Translations under genes and position numbers: made by a program
Notes under the pieces: generated by a model
The model's input: only the letters and a program-made list of their open reading frames with translations
Told to the model about the DNA's origin: nothing
The model's database searches: none
DNA from: Bacillus sp. ZZV12-4809
GTDB lineage: Bacteria > Bacillota > Bacilli > Bacillales > Cytobacillaceae
NCBI RefSeq assembly: GCF_009849585.1
Contig: NZ_VCRN01000002.1
Span: 248,001 to 312,000, forward strand
DNA: 64,000 bases
Reading direction: 5' to 3'
Shown: in pieces, positions 38,596 through 46,546 of the stretch
Numbering within the stretch: the first letter of the stretch is position 1
How the letters are laid out: the number at the start of each line of letters is the position of its first letter

Positions 38596-39603
38596 ATGAG
38601 AAAGTTTATCCATATTACTATCATGTTTGTGATGGCACTTTTTTTTATCAATAATCCTTTTACTGATCAGTATGTAACAGGCCTTAAACCAGAAACAGAT
38701 GCCGTAACTGTTTCTAAGCCGAAGGATTCACTATATGAAGAAATAACAGTAAAAAAAGAGGAATACAGTATTCCTGCACAGGATGCAATAATAGACCCTG
38801 TATGGAAAGCGATTCCCGGTCTTAACGGGATGGAAGTAGATGTCGAGGCATCATATAAAAAAATGAAGCCGGGTAAAAAGTTCAATGAGGATAAGCTTGT
38901 ATTTAAAAAAATTGAACCGAAGGTGAGGTTAAAGGATCTGCCTCCGTCACCTGTCTATAAAGGCCATCCAGATAAACCGATGGTCAGCTTCGTTATTAAT
39001 GTGGCATGGGGGAATGAATATTTGTCCGATATGCTGGCTACTTTAAAGAAACATAATGTGTCTGCAAGTTTTTTTCTTGAAGGAAGATGGGTAAAGAATA
39101 ATCCGGAACTTGCCAGAATGATTATCGATGCAGGCCACGAAGTAGGCAACCATTCGTACACTCACCCGGATATGAAAGTGATTTCTTCAGCCAGGACAAG
39201 GGAAGAAATACAAAAGACAAATGATGTGATTGAAGCCACAATGGATGAGAAACTCAGTAAGCCTATTACGTGGTTTGCTCCTCCAAGCGGCAGCTATAGA
39301 GATGAAACAGTTAAGATTGCTGCCGAGAAAAACCTTGGCACTGTCATGTGGACTGTAGATACAGTGGATTGGAGGAAGCCCTCGCCGGATGAGCTGATAA
39401 ACAGAGTGTTATCAAAAGTTCATAATGGAGCACTAATTCTAATGCATCCTACAGAATCCACCGAAAGGTCACTTGATAGACTTATAACAGGACTTAAGCA
39501 GATGAACCTCGAGATTGGAACCGTATCCGAGCTGTTAAGCGAAGAGAGAATCCAAAATAATAATCAGGATTTTGGAAAAAATAACAATAATAATATAAAC
39601 TAA
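38596..39603 (+). CDS. ylxY: YlxY-like polysaccharide deacetylase-family protein
   Basis: The 335-residue product has an N-terminal signal or membrane segment (about residues 5-20) and a NodB polysaccharide-deacetylase domain (about 125-315). Motif 1, usually TFDDG with the metal-binding Asp pair, reads VINVAWGNEYLS here, so the Asp residues are missing. Motif 2 keeps the two histidines (HEVGNHSYTHPDMK), and TWFAPPSGSYRDETV and LILMHPTEST follow. I recall B. subtilis YlxY having a similar change. The enzyme may use another arrangement or be inactive; the substrate is unknown. It ends in an Asn-rich tail. Position after pnp matches B. subtilis. Confidence 0.9.
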   Translation: MRKFIHITIMFVMALFFINNPFTDQYVTGLKPETDAVTVSKPKDSLYEEITVKKEEYSIPAQDAIIDPVWKAIPGLNGMEVDVEASYKKMKPGKKFNEDKLVFKKIEPKVRLKDLPPSPVYKGHPDKPMVSFVINVAWGNEYLSDMLATLKKHNVSASFFLEGRWVKNNPELARMIIDAGHEVGNHSYTHPDMKVISSARTREEIQKTNDVIEATMDEKLSKPITWFAPPSGSYRDETVKIAAEKNLGTVMWTVDTVDWRKPSPDELINRVLSKVHNGALILMHPTESTERSLDRLITGLKQMNLEIGTVSELLSEERIQNNNQDFGKNNNNNIN

Positions 39604-39645
39604 TGTAAGCAGATGTCTTAGTGTTTCAGAACAGGAGGAATTTAT

Positions 39646-40881
39646 TTGATCAAGAAATATACATGCCAAAACGGAGTAAGAGTCGTACTGGAAAATATTC
39701 CAACCGTCCGTTCTGTAGCGATAGGAGTATGGATTGGAACAGGTTCACGAAATGAGATTCCCGAAAATAATGGGATTTCTCATTTCCTTGAGCATATGTT
39801 CTTCAAAGGAACGAAAACAAGATCAGCCCGGGAAATTGCCGAAAGCTTTGATAGCATTGGCGGGCAGGTGAATGCATTCACTTCAAAAGAATATACATGT
39901 TACTACGCAAAAGTACTGGATACCCATTCTGATTTTGCTCTTGAAGTGCTTTCTGATATGTTTTTTAACTCCACATTTGTGGATGAGGAATTGAACAAAG
40001 AAAAGAATGTTGTGTACGAAGAAATTAAAATGTATGAAGATACGCCTGATGATATCGTTCATGACCTTTTGAGCAAAGCTATCTACGAAGACCACTCACT
40101 TGGTTATCCGATTCTTGGCACTGAAGGAACGCTTGCCACGTTTAATGGTGAAACATTAAAGCAGTATATGAATGAAACATACACACCTGAAAATGTCGTG
40201 ATTTCCATTGCCGGAAATATCGAGGAATCTTTCATCAAGGAAGTTGAAAAATACTTTGGCTCCTACGAAGGCGGTAAGAGAGAACGAACAGAGCAGAAGC
40301 CTGAATTTCATTCGAACCATCTTGCCCGTAAAAAGGATACCGAGCAGGCTCACCTTTGCTTAGGGTTCGAGGGATTGCAGGTAGGGCATGAGGATATCTA
40401 CAATCTGATTGTTTTAAACAATATTTTGGGCGGAAGCATGAGCAGCCGTCTATTCCAGGATGTCAGGGAACAAAAAGGACTGGCTTATTCTGTTTTCTCC
40501 TATCATTCTGCCTTCCAGGATAGCGGTATTGTGACGCTTTACGGCGGAACAGGTGCTAAACAGCTGGATGTTCTTTTTGATACGATTCAGGAAACTCTTG
40601 CCACTCTGAAAAAAGAAGGCATCACAGATAAAGAGCTGAATAACAGTAAAGAACAGCTCAAAGGTAGCTTAATGCTAAGCCTTGAAAGCACAAACAGCAG
40701 GATGAGCCGAAATGGCAAAAATGAACTGCTTCTTGGCCGCCATCGGTCTATGGATGAAATTGTCGATGAAATCGATGCAGTTACCATGGAGGGCGTAAAT
40801 AATATGGCAAATTCCATTTTCACAGATCGTTATTCTGTGGCTTTAATTAGCCCGGAAGGTGAACTTCCGAAAAATCTTTAA
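39646..40881 (+). CDS. mlpA: M16-family zinc peptidase MlpA (YmxG)
   Basis: MlpA is a pitrilysin/processing-peptidase-like zinc protease. The 411-residue product starts at a TTG after AGGAGGAA. It has the inverted zinc motif HFLEH (ISHFLEHMFFKGT, His 46 and His 50) with the downstream Glu region (NVVYEEIKMYEDTPDD). The second inactive half follows, with the R/Y stretch SSRLFQDVREQKGLAYSVFS. This is the two-domain half-size M16B form. In B. subtilis the homologue has been linked to control of extracellular protease (aprE) expression. A terminator follows. Confidence 0.93.
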   Translation: MIKKYTCQNGVRVVLENIPTVRSVAIGVWIGTGSRNEIPENNGISHFLEHMFFKGTKTRSAREIAESFDSIGGQVNAFTSKEYTCYYAKVLDTHSDFALEVLSDMFFNSTFVDEELNKEKNVVYEEIKMYEDTPDDIVHDLLSKAIYEDHSLGYPILGTEGTLATFNGETLKQYMNETYTPENVVISIAGNIEESFIKEVEKYFGSYEGGKRERTEQKPEFHSNHLARKKDTEQAHLCLGFEGLQVGHEDIYNLIVLNNILGGSMSSRLFQDVREQKGLAYSVFSYHSAFQDSGIVTLYGGTGAKQLDVLFDTIQETLATLKKEGITDKELNNSKEQLKGSLMLSLESTNSRMSRNGKNELLLGRHRSMDEIVDEIDAVTMEGVNNMANSIFTDRYSVALISPEGELPKNL

Positions 40882-40907
40882 TATTGAGGTATGATTGCAA
40901 ATTTAGG

Positions 40908-40941
40908 GAAACAGCCTGCTCGAGCAGGCTGTTTCATTTTT
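40908..40941 (+). terminator. Intrinsic terminator after mlpA
   Basis: GAAACAGCCTGCT and its exact complement AGCAGGCTGTTTC meet around CG (40908-40935), followed by ATTTTTA. A perfect palindrome of 28 bases. Confidence 0.9.
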
Positions 40942-40959
40942 ATATATAACTTTCCTGCT

Positions 40960-41312
40960 CCAGCCCCTGCCATTCGAGGTCATAATCCTGTCTAGCTGCG
41001 GCTCCCAGGACTCGGGGGCATATGCCGTTTCCTTTCAGAAGGAAAAACGCCTGCTTAAAGGAACGGTTTTTGCCTGGCGCCCCTGGGCGAGTCGCTTCCA
41101 CTTTTCGAGCAAGCTTCCTATAAAAACAATGAATGTATTTCCGGTAAGATTTTTTTGTGTTTGGCCCTATGACCGGCATCCAGCCGTTGCCACGGGACAT
41201 GGACTGCCGAGGCATACGGCAGCGATATATCAAACGACCAAAAGGGGCAGCTTTTGGTCCCAGTTTTCGTTCCTTCGTTAACTGGGCGCTTTCGCTTTTC
41301 TTTGTCCAGGAC
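40960..41312. repeat. Composite intergenic repeat block between mlpA and ymxH
   Basis: About 350 non-coding bases made of pieces of the first repeat family. A left end CTGCTCCAGCCCCTGCC is followed by a second left-like end TAGCTGCGGCTCCCAGG, then inner arms with CAGAAGGAAAAACGCC. A right end GGCGAGTCGCTTCCACTTTTC follows, and after more sequence comes another right end GGGCGCTTTCGCTTTTCTTT (about 41285-41305). The AACTGGG and CCCAGTT arms near 41256-41290 pair. It looks like nested or tandem insertions. An open frame on the minus strand here (40940-41233) is treated as chance. Confidence 0.6.
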
Positions 41313-41370
41313 TTCTAAAACTTCCGGCTAAGCGATAAAAATATAGAGAAGGAGAAAAGGAGGGCGGATA

Positions 41371-41625
41371 ATGAGGTTAAGTGAACTGAGCGGAAAGGAA
41401 ATTGTGGATGTGAAGCGTGCCGAGCGGCTGGGGGTACTTGGGCAGACAGACCTTGAGATAAATGAAAAAAATGGACAGATTCAGGCATTGCTCATCCCCT
41501 CATTAAAGTGGTTCGGTTTCATGCGCCAGGGAGACGAAATCCGGGTTTCATGGCAGCATATCAAGAAGATTGGCAATGACATGATCATTATTGATATCCC
41601 TGAATCGGAAGAAGATCAGGATTAA
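41371..41625 (+). CDS. ymxH: YmxH/YlmC-family PRC-barrel sporulation-type protein
   Basis: A small 84-residue protein with the PRC-barrel pattern of the YlmC/YmxH family: MRLSELSGKEIVDVKRAERL, then LGVLGQTDLEINEKNGQIQA and the C-terminal GDEIRVSWQHIKKIGNDMII. Family members occur in spore-formers and are often tied to sporulation, but no molecular role is established. The ATG follows AAGGAGGGCGG. It sits between mlpA and dpaA as in B. subtilis. Both flanking gaps are full of repeat sequence, so it is probably a single-gene unit closed by its own terminator. Confidence 0.92.
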   Translation: MRLSELSGKEIVDVKRAERLGVLGQTDLEINEKNGQIQALLIPSLKWFGFMRQGDEIRVSWQHIKKIGNDMIIIDIPESEEDQD

Positions 41626-41633
41626 TTTAAACG

Positions 41634-41658
41634 AAAGGGCCTAGTCAGGTCCTTTTTG
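41634..41658 (+). terminator. Intrinsic terminator after ymxH
   Basis: AAAGGGCCT, loop AGTC, AGGTCCTTT followed by TT. A short stem with one G-T wobble and a T run. Confidence 0.8.
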
Positions 41659-41661
41659 TAT

Positions 41662-41939
41662 GGCTGTTTTCGGAAGGTTTGGTGCTTTTTGTATCTTATT
41701 TACAGATTTTATTGCAGCGGAAGGTCTGAGATCCTCGAAAATGCATGCGCATTTTCTTCGTTCAGTGTGTTTTCGAGGAAGTTTCAACCTCCAGCGGCTT
41801 AGCGGGACAGATAAAACCCGTCAGGCGCGAAGTTGTCGGAGAGGCTCACCGCCCGCCCATCCGCGGTTCGCTGAGCAGCCTGGGAAAAACAAAGGTCAGC
41901 ATTTAGAGGCGAAATGCAGCAATTGATACGACAAGAGCC
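41662..41939. repeat. Inverted-repeat element (GGCTGTTTTCG family) between ymxH and dpaA
   Basis: The ends GGCTGTTTTCG (41662-41672) and CGACAAGAGCC (41929-41939) are imperfect inverted repeats. The left part matches the element at 21960. The centre has GCAGCGGAAGGTCTGAGATCC, GCGGGACAGATAAAACCCG and AGGCTCACCGCCCGCCC, a motif set I recognise from long intergenic repeats common in Bacillaceae. An extra arm (CCTCGAAAATGCATGC / GTTTTCGAGG, about 41732-41778) is inserted. An open frame through it (41660-41926) has no ribosome site and is not called. Confidence 0.65.
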
Positions 41940-42292
41940 TCTTGTTTCTATCAGTTTGTATACTTCCCTCCTCCCCTTGAACTTCCTTTAAACCCCATCC
42001 CCCTTTGACCCATTTTCTTTTAAGTGGAAAACTCACCTATTGCTCCTTTCATACATAAGATGTTGAAGTAGTTCAATACAACAATTCCCTTACGATTATT
42101 AATTGAATTGCCGGCTAAAAAATAACGCCACATTTCGTTTAAAGATAAATCTGCTTGCAATTGCTGTCTTGTGCAACTGTTTAGTTTAGCGGCGTTGCCG
42201 GTGCGAAGATACTTTTTACCAGAAGTCATGCAGTTTATGGCTTCAAAAATAAATGCTTTCTAAAAAGAAAGAAAAAAGAAGGTGAGTGTTGC
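41940..42292. other. Upstream region of dpaA
   Basis: About 350 bases with no gene I can support. A SigK-like pair is present: AAC (42030-42032), 17 bases, then CATACATAA (42050-42058). It is far from dpaA (about 235 bases), so it is only a weak candidate for the mother-cell promoter expected for dipicolinate synthase. A 69-codon minus-strand frame (42020-42229) lacks a ribosome site. Confidence 0.35.
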
Positions 42293-43195
42293 ATGCTGAC
42301 AGGAACCCAAATTGCAGTTATCGGCGGTGATGCAAGGCAGCTTGAAATCATCCGTAAACTGACCGAGCTTGATGCCAAGCTCGCATTAATTGGTTTTGAG
42401 CAGCTCGATCATGCGTTCTCTGGTGCGGTAAAAGAAAAAATTGATGAAGTGGACTTTTCCAATATTGACGCGATTATTCTGCCAGTTCCCGGTACGGGGC
42501 TGGAGGGTCAGATTGATACCATTTTCTCCAATGAAAAAGTGATTTTTGAAGAGGAAATTCTTTCCCAGACTCCACCACACTGTACAGTGTATTCCGGCAT
42601 TACCAATTCATATTTAACCGGAATTACGAAATCGGCAGACCGGCGTCTTGTTCAGTTATTTGAAAGGGATGATGTAGCTATTTATAATTCCATCCCAACA
42701 GTTGAAGGAACCATCATGATGGCGATCCAGCATACAGATTTCACCATTCATGGTTCTAATATTGCCGTAATCGGCCTTGGCAGGGTTGGAATGAGTGTAG
42801 CAAGAACCTTTCATGCACTAGGGGCAAAAGTGAAGGTGGGTGCAAGAAAAAGTGAGCACATCGCCAGGATAACGGAAATGGGCCTAACCCCATTTAACCT
42901 GAAAGAGATTGAGGATGCAGTAAAAGATGTTGATATTTGCATAAACACAGCTCCCCATTTAGTGGTGACAGCGTCCGTCATATCAAAGATGCCGACACAT
43001 ACGCTCATCATTGATCTGGCTTCAAAGCCCGGAGGAACCGATTTTCGATACGCAGAAAAACGGGGTGTAAAAGCACTGCTTGCCCCTGGGCTGCCAGGAA
43101 TCGTTGCTCCGAAAACAGCCGGACAAATACTGGCGAATGTTCTTTCTCAACTGATTAAGGAAGATTTGCAAAAGAGAAAGGGGAATAAAATATGA
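42293..43195 (+). CDS. dpaA: Dipicolinate synthase subunit A (SpoVFA)
   Basis: DpaA with DpaB makes dipicolinic acid from dihydrodipicolinate in the mother cell, for spore core dehydration. The 300-residue product starts MLTGTQIAVIGGDARQLEII after GAAGGTGAG. It holds a second Rossmann motif, NIAVIGLGRVGMSVARTFHA (about residues 156-175), as in NAD-dependent dehydrogenases. CINTAPHLVVTASVI and LIIDLASKPGGTDFRYAEK follow. It overlaps dpaB by 4 bases. The substrate source, dapA, lies 3.4 kb downstream. Expression is expected from a SigK promoter. Confidence 0.96.
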   Translation: MLTGTQIAVIGGDARQLEIIRKLTELDAKLALIGFEQLDHAFSGAVKEKIDEVDFSNIDAIILPVPGTGLEGQIDTIFSNEKVIFEEEILSQTPPHCTVYSGITNSYLTGITKSADRRLVQLFERDDVAIYNSIPTVEGTIMMAIQHTDFTIHGSNIAVIGLGRVGMSVARTFHALGAKVKVGARKSEHIARITEMGLTPFNLKEIEDAVKDVDICINTAPHLVVTASVISKMPTHTLIIDLASKPGGTDFRYAEKRGVKALLAPGLPGIVAPKTAGQILANVLSQLIKEDLQKRKGNKI

Positions 43196-43791
43196 GCTTG
43201 AAAGGAAAAAGAATCGGATTCGGATTAACGGGATCGCACTGCACTTATGATGCAGTGTTCCCTGAAATAGAGAGACTTGTTCTTGCAGGAGCAGAAGTTC
43301 TTCCCGTCGTTACCTTTACGGTAAAGAGCACTGAGACCAGATTCGGAAAAGGGGAGGACTGGGTTCAAAGAATTGAGGATTTGACCGGGCATAAAGTGAT
43401 TGATTCCATAGTGAAAGCGGAGCCGCTGGGACCTAAGATCCCGCTTGATTGCATGGTGATTGCCCCGCTTACCGGAAATTCGATGAGCAAATTCGCGAAT
43501 GCCATGACTGATTCTCCTGTGCTGATGGCAGCAAAGGCAACTCTAAGAAACGGAAAACCAGTCGTCCTGGGAATATCCACAAATGATGCATTGGGTTTAA
43601 ACGGAGTAAACTTAATGAGACTAATGGCTACGAAAAATATTTATTTTATTCCATATGGCCAGGATGATCCTGTTAAAAAGCCAAATTCGATGGTGGCAAG
43701 AATGACAGCATTATCTGATACAGTGCTTCATGCCATTGAGGGCAAACAGATTCAGCCGGTTTTAGTGGAAAGATATAAAGACGATATTTAG
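43192..43791 (+). CDS. dpaB: Dipicolinate synthase subunit B (SpoVFB), flavoprotein
   Basis: DpaB is the flavoprotein-like subunit of dipicolinate synthase. The 199-residue product has the flavodoxin/PPC-decarboxylase-like start LKGKRIGFGLTGSHCTYDAV. MVIAPLTGNSMSKFANAMTD follows, then SPVLMAAKATLRNGKPVVLG and a GLNGVNLMRLMATKNIYFIP segment. It overlaps dpaA by 4 bases (ATGA), so the subunits are made together. After its stop a C run and the left arm of an inverted-repeat element begin. Confidence 0.95.
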   Translation: MSLKGKRIGFGLTGSHCTYDAVFPEIERLVLAGAEVLPVVTFTVKSTETRFGKGEDWVQRIEDLTGHKVIDSIVKAEPLGPKIPLDCMVIAPLTGNSMSKFANAMTDSPVLMAAKATLRNGKPVVLGISTNDALGLNGVNLMRLMATKNIYFIPYGQDDPVKKPNSMVARMTALSDTVLHAIEGKQIQPVLVERYKDDI

Positions 43792-43798
43792 CCCCCCC

Positions 43799-44054
43799 TA
43801 TTTTTTCTAGCAAAAATTTTAGTCCTTTAGTGAACGAATATGTTAGAATAAAGATTACTAAGATAACCAACCTCCAAGCTATGTTTAAAAAATTATTAAC
43901 CACTTGGAGTATTGACAATATGCTGATAATATAAATGGAAGCCTGCCATCTTTATAATCAGGCAGGAAACGGCTGCCAATTGACTTTGGCTGCCGTTCTA
44001 TTGAATTTTGGGCTATTGGTTTTCACTAAAAATTAATTTTGCTAGAAAAATATA
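43799..44054. repeat. MITE-like inverted-repeat element between dpaB and asd
   Basis: TATTTTTTCTAGCAAAA (left, from 43799) and TTTTGCTAGAAAAATATA (right, to 44054) are near-perfect inverted ends about 255 bp apart; AGT/ACT and TTTTAG/CTAAAAA extend the match with a short insertion. Inside are an AACGGC-T-GCC / GGC-T-GCCGTT hairpin (about 43970-44000) and a promoter candidate. It carries no gene. It differs from the other two repeat families. It may be a miniature transposable element; no target duplication was verified. Confidence 0.5.
43904..43932 (+). promoter_or_regulatory. Candidate SigA promoter of asd-dapG
   Basis: TTGGAG (43904-43909), 17 bases, TAATAT (43927-43932). An overlapping TTGACA at 43912 has no well-spaced -10. 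The promoter lies inside the inverted-repeat element, about 148 bases before asd. Confidence 0.45.
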
Positions 44055-44079
44055 ATGGTACTGGAAGGGGAAAAGAAAT

Positions 44080-45129
44080 TTGGAACAGAAAAAAGGATTT
44101 CATGTAGCGGTAGTTGGAGCAACTGGTGCAGTTGGCCAGCAAATGATTCAAACGCTGGAAAATAGAGATTTTCCAATCTCTCAATTAACCCTTTTATCAT
44201 CAGCCCGTTCTGCCGGATCAAAGGTAGCATTCAAGGGCCAGGAGTATACGGTTCAGGAAGCAAAGCCAGAGAGCTTTAAAGGCGTAGACATCGCCCTATT
44301 CAGCGCGGGAGGAAGCGTTTCACTGGATTTGGCTCCGCATGCAGTGGAACATGGTGCCATTGTGGTAGATAATACAAGTGCTTTCCGAATGGATCCTAAT
44401 GTGCCTCTTGTCGTACCTGAAGTAAATGAAGACGACCTTCATACGCATAATGGCATTATCGCCAATCCAAACTGTTCAACAATTCAAATGGTTGTAGCAC
44501 TAAAGCCGGTTAAAGAAAAATTCGGCTTGAAAAAAGTGATTGTTTCTACTTACCAGGCTGTATCAGGTTCAGGGGCAGCTGCAGTTGAAGAACTGAATGA
44601 GCAGACAAAAGCCATAATTAATAATGAGCCATATGAGCCTGCAATTCTTCCTGTTAAAAGCGATAAAAAACACTATCAGATTGCTTTCAATGCGATTCCG
44701 CAAATTGATAAGTTTCAGGAAAATGGCTACACGTTTGAGGAAATGAAAATGATCAATGAGACAAAGAAAATCATGCATATGCCTGAGCTGCAAGTAGCTG
44801 CTACATGCGTGCGTCTCCCAGTGGCAACCGGACACTCAGAGTCCCTATATTTTGAAGTGGAATCAGACGGCGTTTCTGCAAATGAAGTAAAGAGCCTGCT
44901 TGAAAATGCTCCAGGTGTTGTCCTGCAGGATGACCCGGAAAATCAGATTTACCCTATGCCTGCTGATTGTGTCGGAAAAAACGATGTATTTGTGGGACGG
45001 ATCCGCAAAGATCTTGACGAGGATAAAGGCTTCCATATGTGGGTAGTTTCTGATAATCTTCTTAAAGGAGCAGCATGGAATTCCGTGCAAATCGCCGAAA
45101 GTCTAATTAATCTAGGAATAGTAAAATAA
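44080..45129 (+). CDS. asd: Aspartate-semialdehyde dehydrogenase
   Basis: Asd reduces aspartyl phosphate to aspartate semialdehyde with NADPH, for lysine/diaminopimelate, threonine and methionine. The 349-residue product, from a TTG start after GGAAGGGG, has the NADP loop [20 protein letters not shown]. The catalytic Cys is in [19 protein letters not shown] (about residue 130), and [20 protein letters not shown] holds the His. Length is normal. It sits between the dipicolinate genes and dapG-dapA, so the whole pathway to dipicolinate is clustered. Confidence 0.97.
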   Translation: MEQKKGFHVAVVGATGAVGQQMIQTLENRDFPISQLTLLSSARSAGSKVAFKGQEYTVQEAKPESFKGVDIALFSAGGSVSLDLAPHAVEHGAIVVDNTSAFRMDPNVPLVVPEVNEDDLHTHNGIIANPNCSTIQMVVALKPVKEKFGLKKVIVSTYQAVSGSGAAAVEELNEQTKAIINNEPYEPAILPVKSDKKHYQIAFNAIPQIDKFQENGYTFEEMKMINETKKIMHMPELQVAATCVRLPVATGHSESLYFEVESDGVSANEVKSLLENAPGVVLQDDPENQIYPMPADCVGKNDVFVGRIRKDLDEDKGFHMWVVSDNLLKGAAWNSVQIAESLINLGIVK

Positions 45130-45175
45130 AATAGGTATCGTATTCTCTTCATGTTGAGAGGTTAGAGGTGTTTTA

Positions 45176-46420
45176 ATGAATATCATCGTTCAAAAATTTG
45201 GAGGCACATCAGTACGCGACGAGAGCAGCCGCAAGCATGCTATGACACATATAAAAAAAGCGCTGGCAGATGGATACAAGGTTGTTGTTGTTGTTTCGGC
45301 AATGGGCCGAAAAGGAGATCCATATGCAACCGACACAATGCTTTCGCTTGTAGAAGGCAATAATGCCAAAATCAGCAGACGAGAAACAGATCTTCTGTTA
45401 TCATGCGGTGAGGTCATTTCAAGTGTTGTATTTTCAAACATGCTGAATGTACATGGAATCACTGCAGCAGCTCTGACCGGGGCACAGGCAGGATTTAGAA
45501 CAAATAATGATCATACTAACGCAAAAATCATTGATATGAAATGTGACAGACTTTTAAAAGAGCTTGAAAATCATGATGTTATCGTAGTAGCAGGATTTCA
45601 GGGATCTTCTAAAACCGGTGATGTCACAACAATTGGGAGGGGTGGCAGTGACACCTCTGCTGCGGCCCTAGGAGCAGCCCTAAATGCGGAGTGGATAGAT
45701 ATCTTTACGGATGTGGAAGGCATCATGACCGCAGATCCGCGTATTGCAGAAAATGCCCGCCCATTATCTGTGGTCACTTACACAGAGGTCTGCAATATGG
45801 CTTATCAGGGGGCTAAGGTCATTCACCCCCGCGCAGTCGAAATTGCCATGCAGGCTAAAATTCCGATCAGAATCCGCTCAACATACTCCGACAGTCTTGG
45901 AACGCTTGTTACAACATTAAATAAGAACAGACGCGGAACTGATATTAAAGAACGTTCGGTAACTGGAATAGCCCATGTTTCCAATGTGACACAAATAAAG
46001 GTACTTGCGAAAAAAGACCAATATGATCTTCAGTCTGAAGTCTTTAAAGCCATGGCAAACCATGGGATCAGTGTTGACTTTATCAATATCTATCCGAATG
46101 GCGTCAATTATACAGTTACGGAAGAAATGACCGATAAAGCCATTAGTATATTAAAGGGCCTTGGTCATGATCCGCTGGTTGAAAGAGAGTGTGCAAAAGT
46201 TTCGGTTGTGGGTGCTGGAATGCAGGGCGTACCCGGTGTGGCCTCACAGATCGTTACGGCATTGTCTGAGCAGGGAATCCGTATCCTGCAATCTGCAGAC
46301 AGTCATACAACAATCTGGGTACTGGTCAAACAGGCAGATTTGATAAAGTCTGTTAATGCATTGCACGATGCTTTCCGCCTGGAAGAAGATTTATCGGAAT
46401 ATGAGAGAACAGATATTTAA
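45176..46420 (+). CDS. dapG: Aspartokinase I (DapG type)
   Basis: Aspartokinase phosphorylates aspartate, the first step to diaminopimelate. The 414-residue product starts MNIIVQKFGGTSVRDESSRK (KFGGTS motif). It continues with GRGGSDTSAAALGAALNAEW, the EIFTDVEG-like stretch DIFTDVEGIMTADPRIAENA, and two C-terminal ACT domains (about residues 265-400), which usually bind the feedback inhibitor. Length and neighbours (asd, dapA) match DapG, the diaminopimelate-sensitive isoform in B. subtilis. The ATG follows AGAGGTG. A terminator stands between it and dapA. Confidence 0.95.
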   Translation: MNIIVQKFGGTSVRDESSRKHAMTHIKKALADGYKVVVVVSAMGRKGDPYATDTMLSLVEGNNAKISRRETDLLLSCGEVISSVVFSNMLNVHGITAAALTGAQAGFRTNNDHTNAKIIDMKCDRLLKELENHDVIVVAGFQGSSKTGDVTTIGRGGSDTSAAALGAALNAEWIDIFTDVEGIMTADPRIAENARPLSVVTYTEVCNMAYQGAKVIHPRAVEIAMQAKIPIRIRSTYSDSLGTLVTTLNKNRRGTDIKERSVTGIAHVSNVTQIKVLAKKDQYDLQSEVFKAMANHGISVDFINIYPNGVNYTVTEEMTDKAISILKGLGHDPLVERECAKVSVVGAGMQGVPGVASQIVTALSEQGIRILQSADSHTTIWVLVKQADLIKSVNALHDAFRLEEDLSEYERTDI

Positions 46421-46470
46421 TATTAGAAAATAACATGTTTAAAAAAAGGAAAAAGAACCACTCAGCGGTT

Positions 46471-46513
46471 AACGTCGGATTTGCATCCTAATCGGCAGAT
46501 CCGCCCGTTTTTT
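46471..46513 (+). terminator. Terminator or attenuator between dapG and dapA
   Basis: AACG-t-CGGATTTGC (46471-46484) pairs with GCAGATCCG-cc-CGTT (46495-46509), with one wobble and small bulges, followed by TTTT. It stands 34 bases before dapA and would reduce read-through from asd-dapG. No upstream alternative pairing was found by eye, so active attenuation is not claimed. Confidence 0.7.
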
Positions 46514-46546
46514 CCAATCTTTTAAACATCTGCAAGGAGTGTAAAT

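Noticed and set aside
40940-41233. 97-codon minus-strand frame between mlpA and ymxH
   Set aside because: Lies wholly in the composite repeat block; Arg/Gly/Pro-rich composition follows from the repeat DNA.
41660-41926. 88-codon frame after ymxH
   Set aside because: It runs through the inverted-repeat element, has no ribosome site and its sequence is explained by the repeat.
42029-42058. SigK-like promoter for dpaA
   Set aside because: The -35/-10 match is short and the site is about 235 bases from the gene; kept only as a weak note in the upstream-region entry.
42020-42229. 69-codon minus-strand frame upstream of dpaA
   Set aside because: No ribosome binding site before its ATG, no recognised family, and it is antisense in a promoter region; treated as chance.
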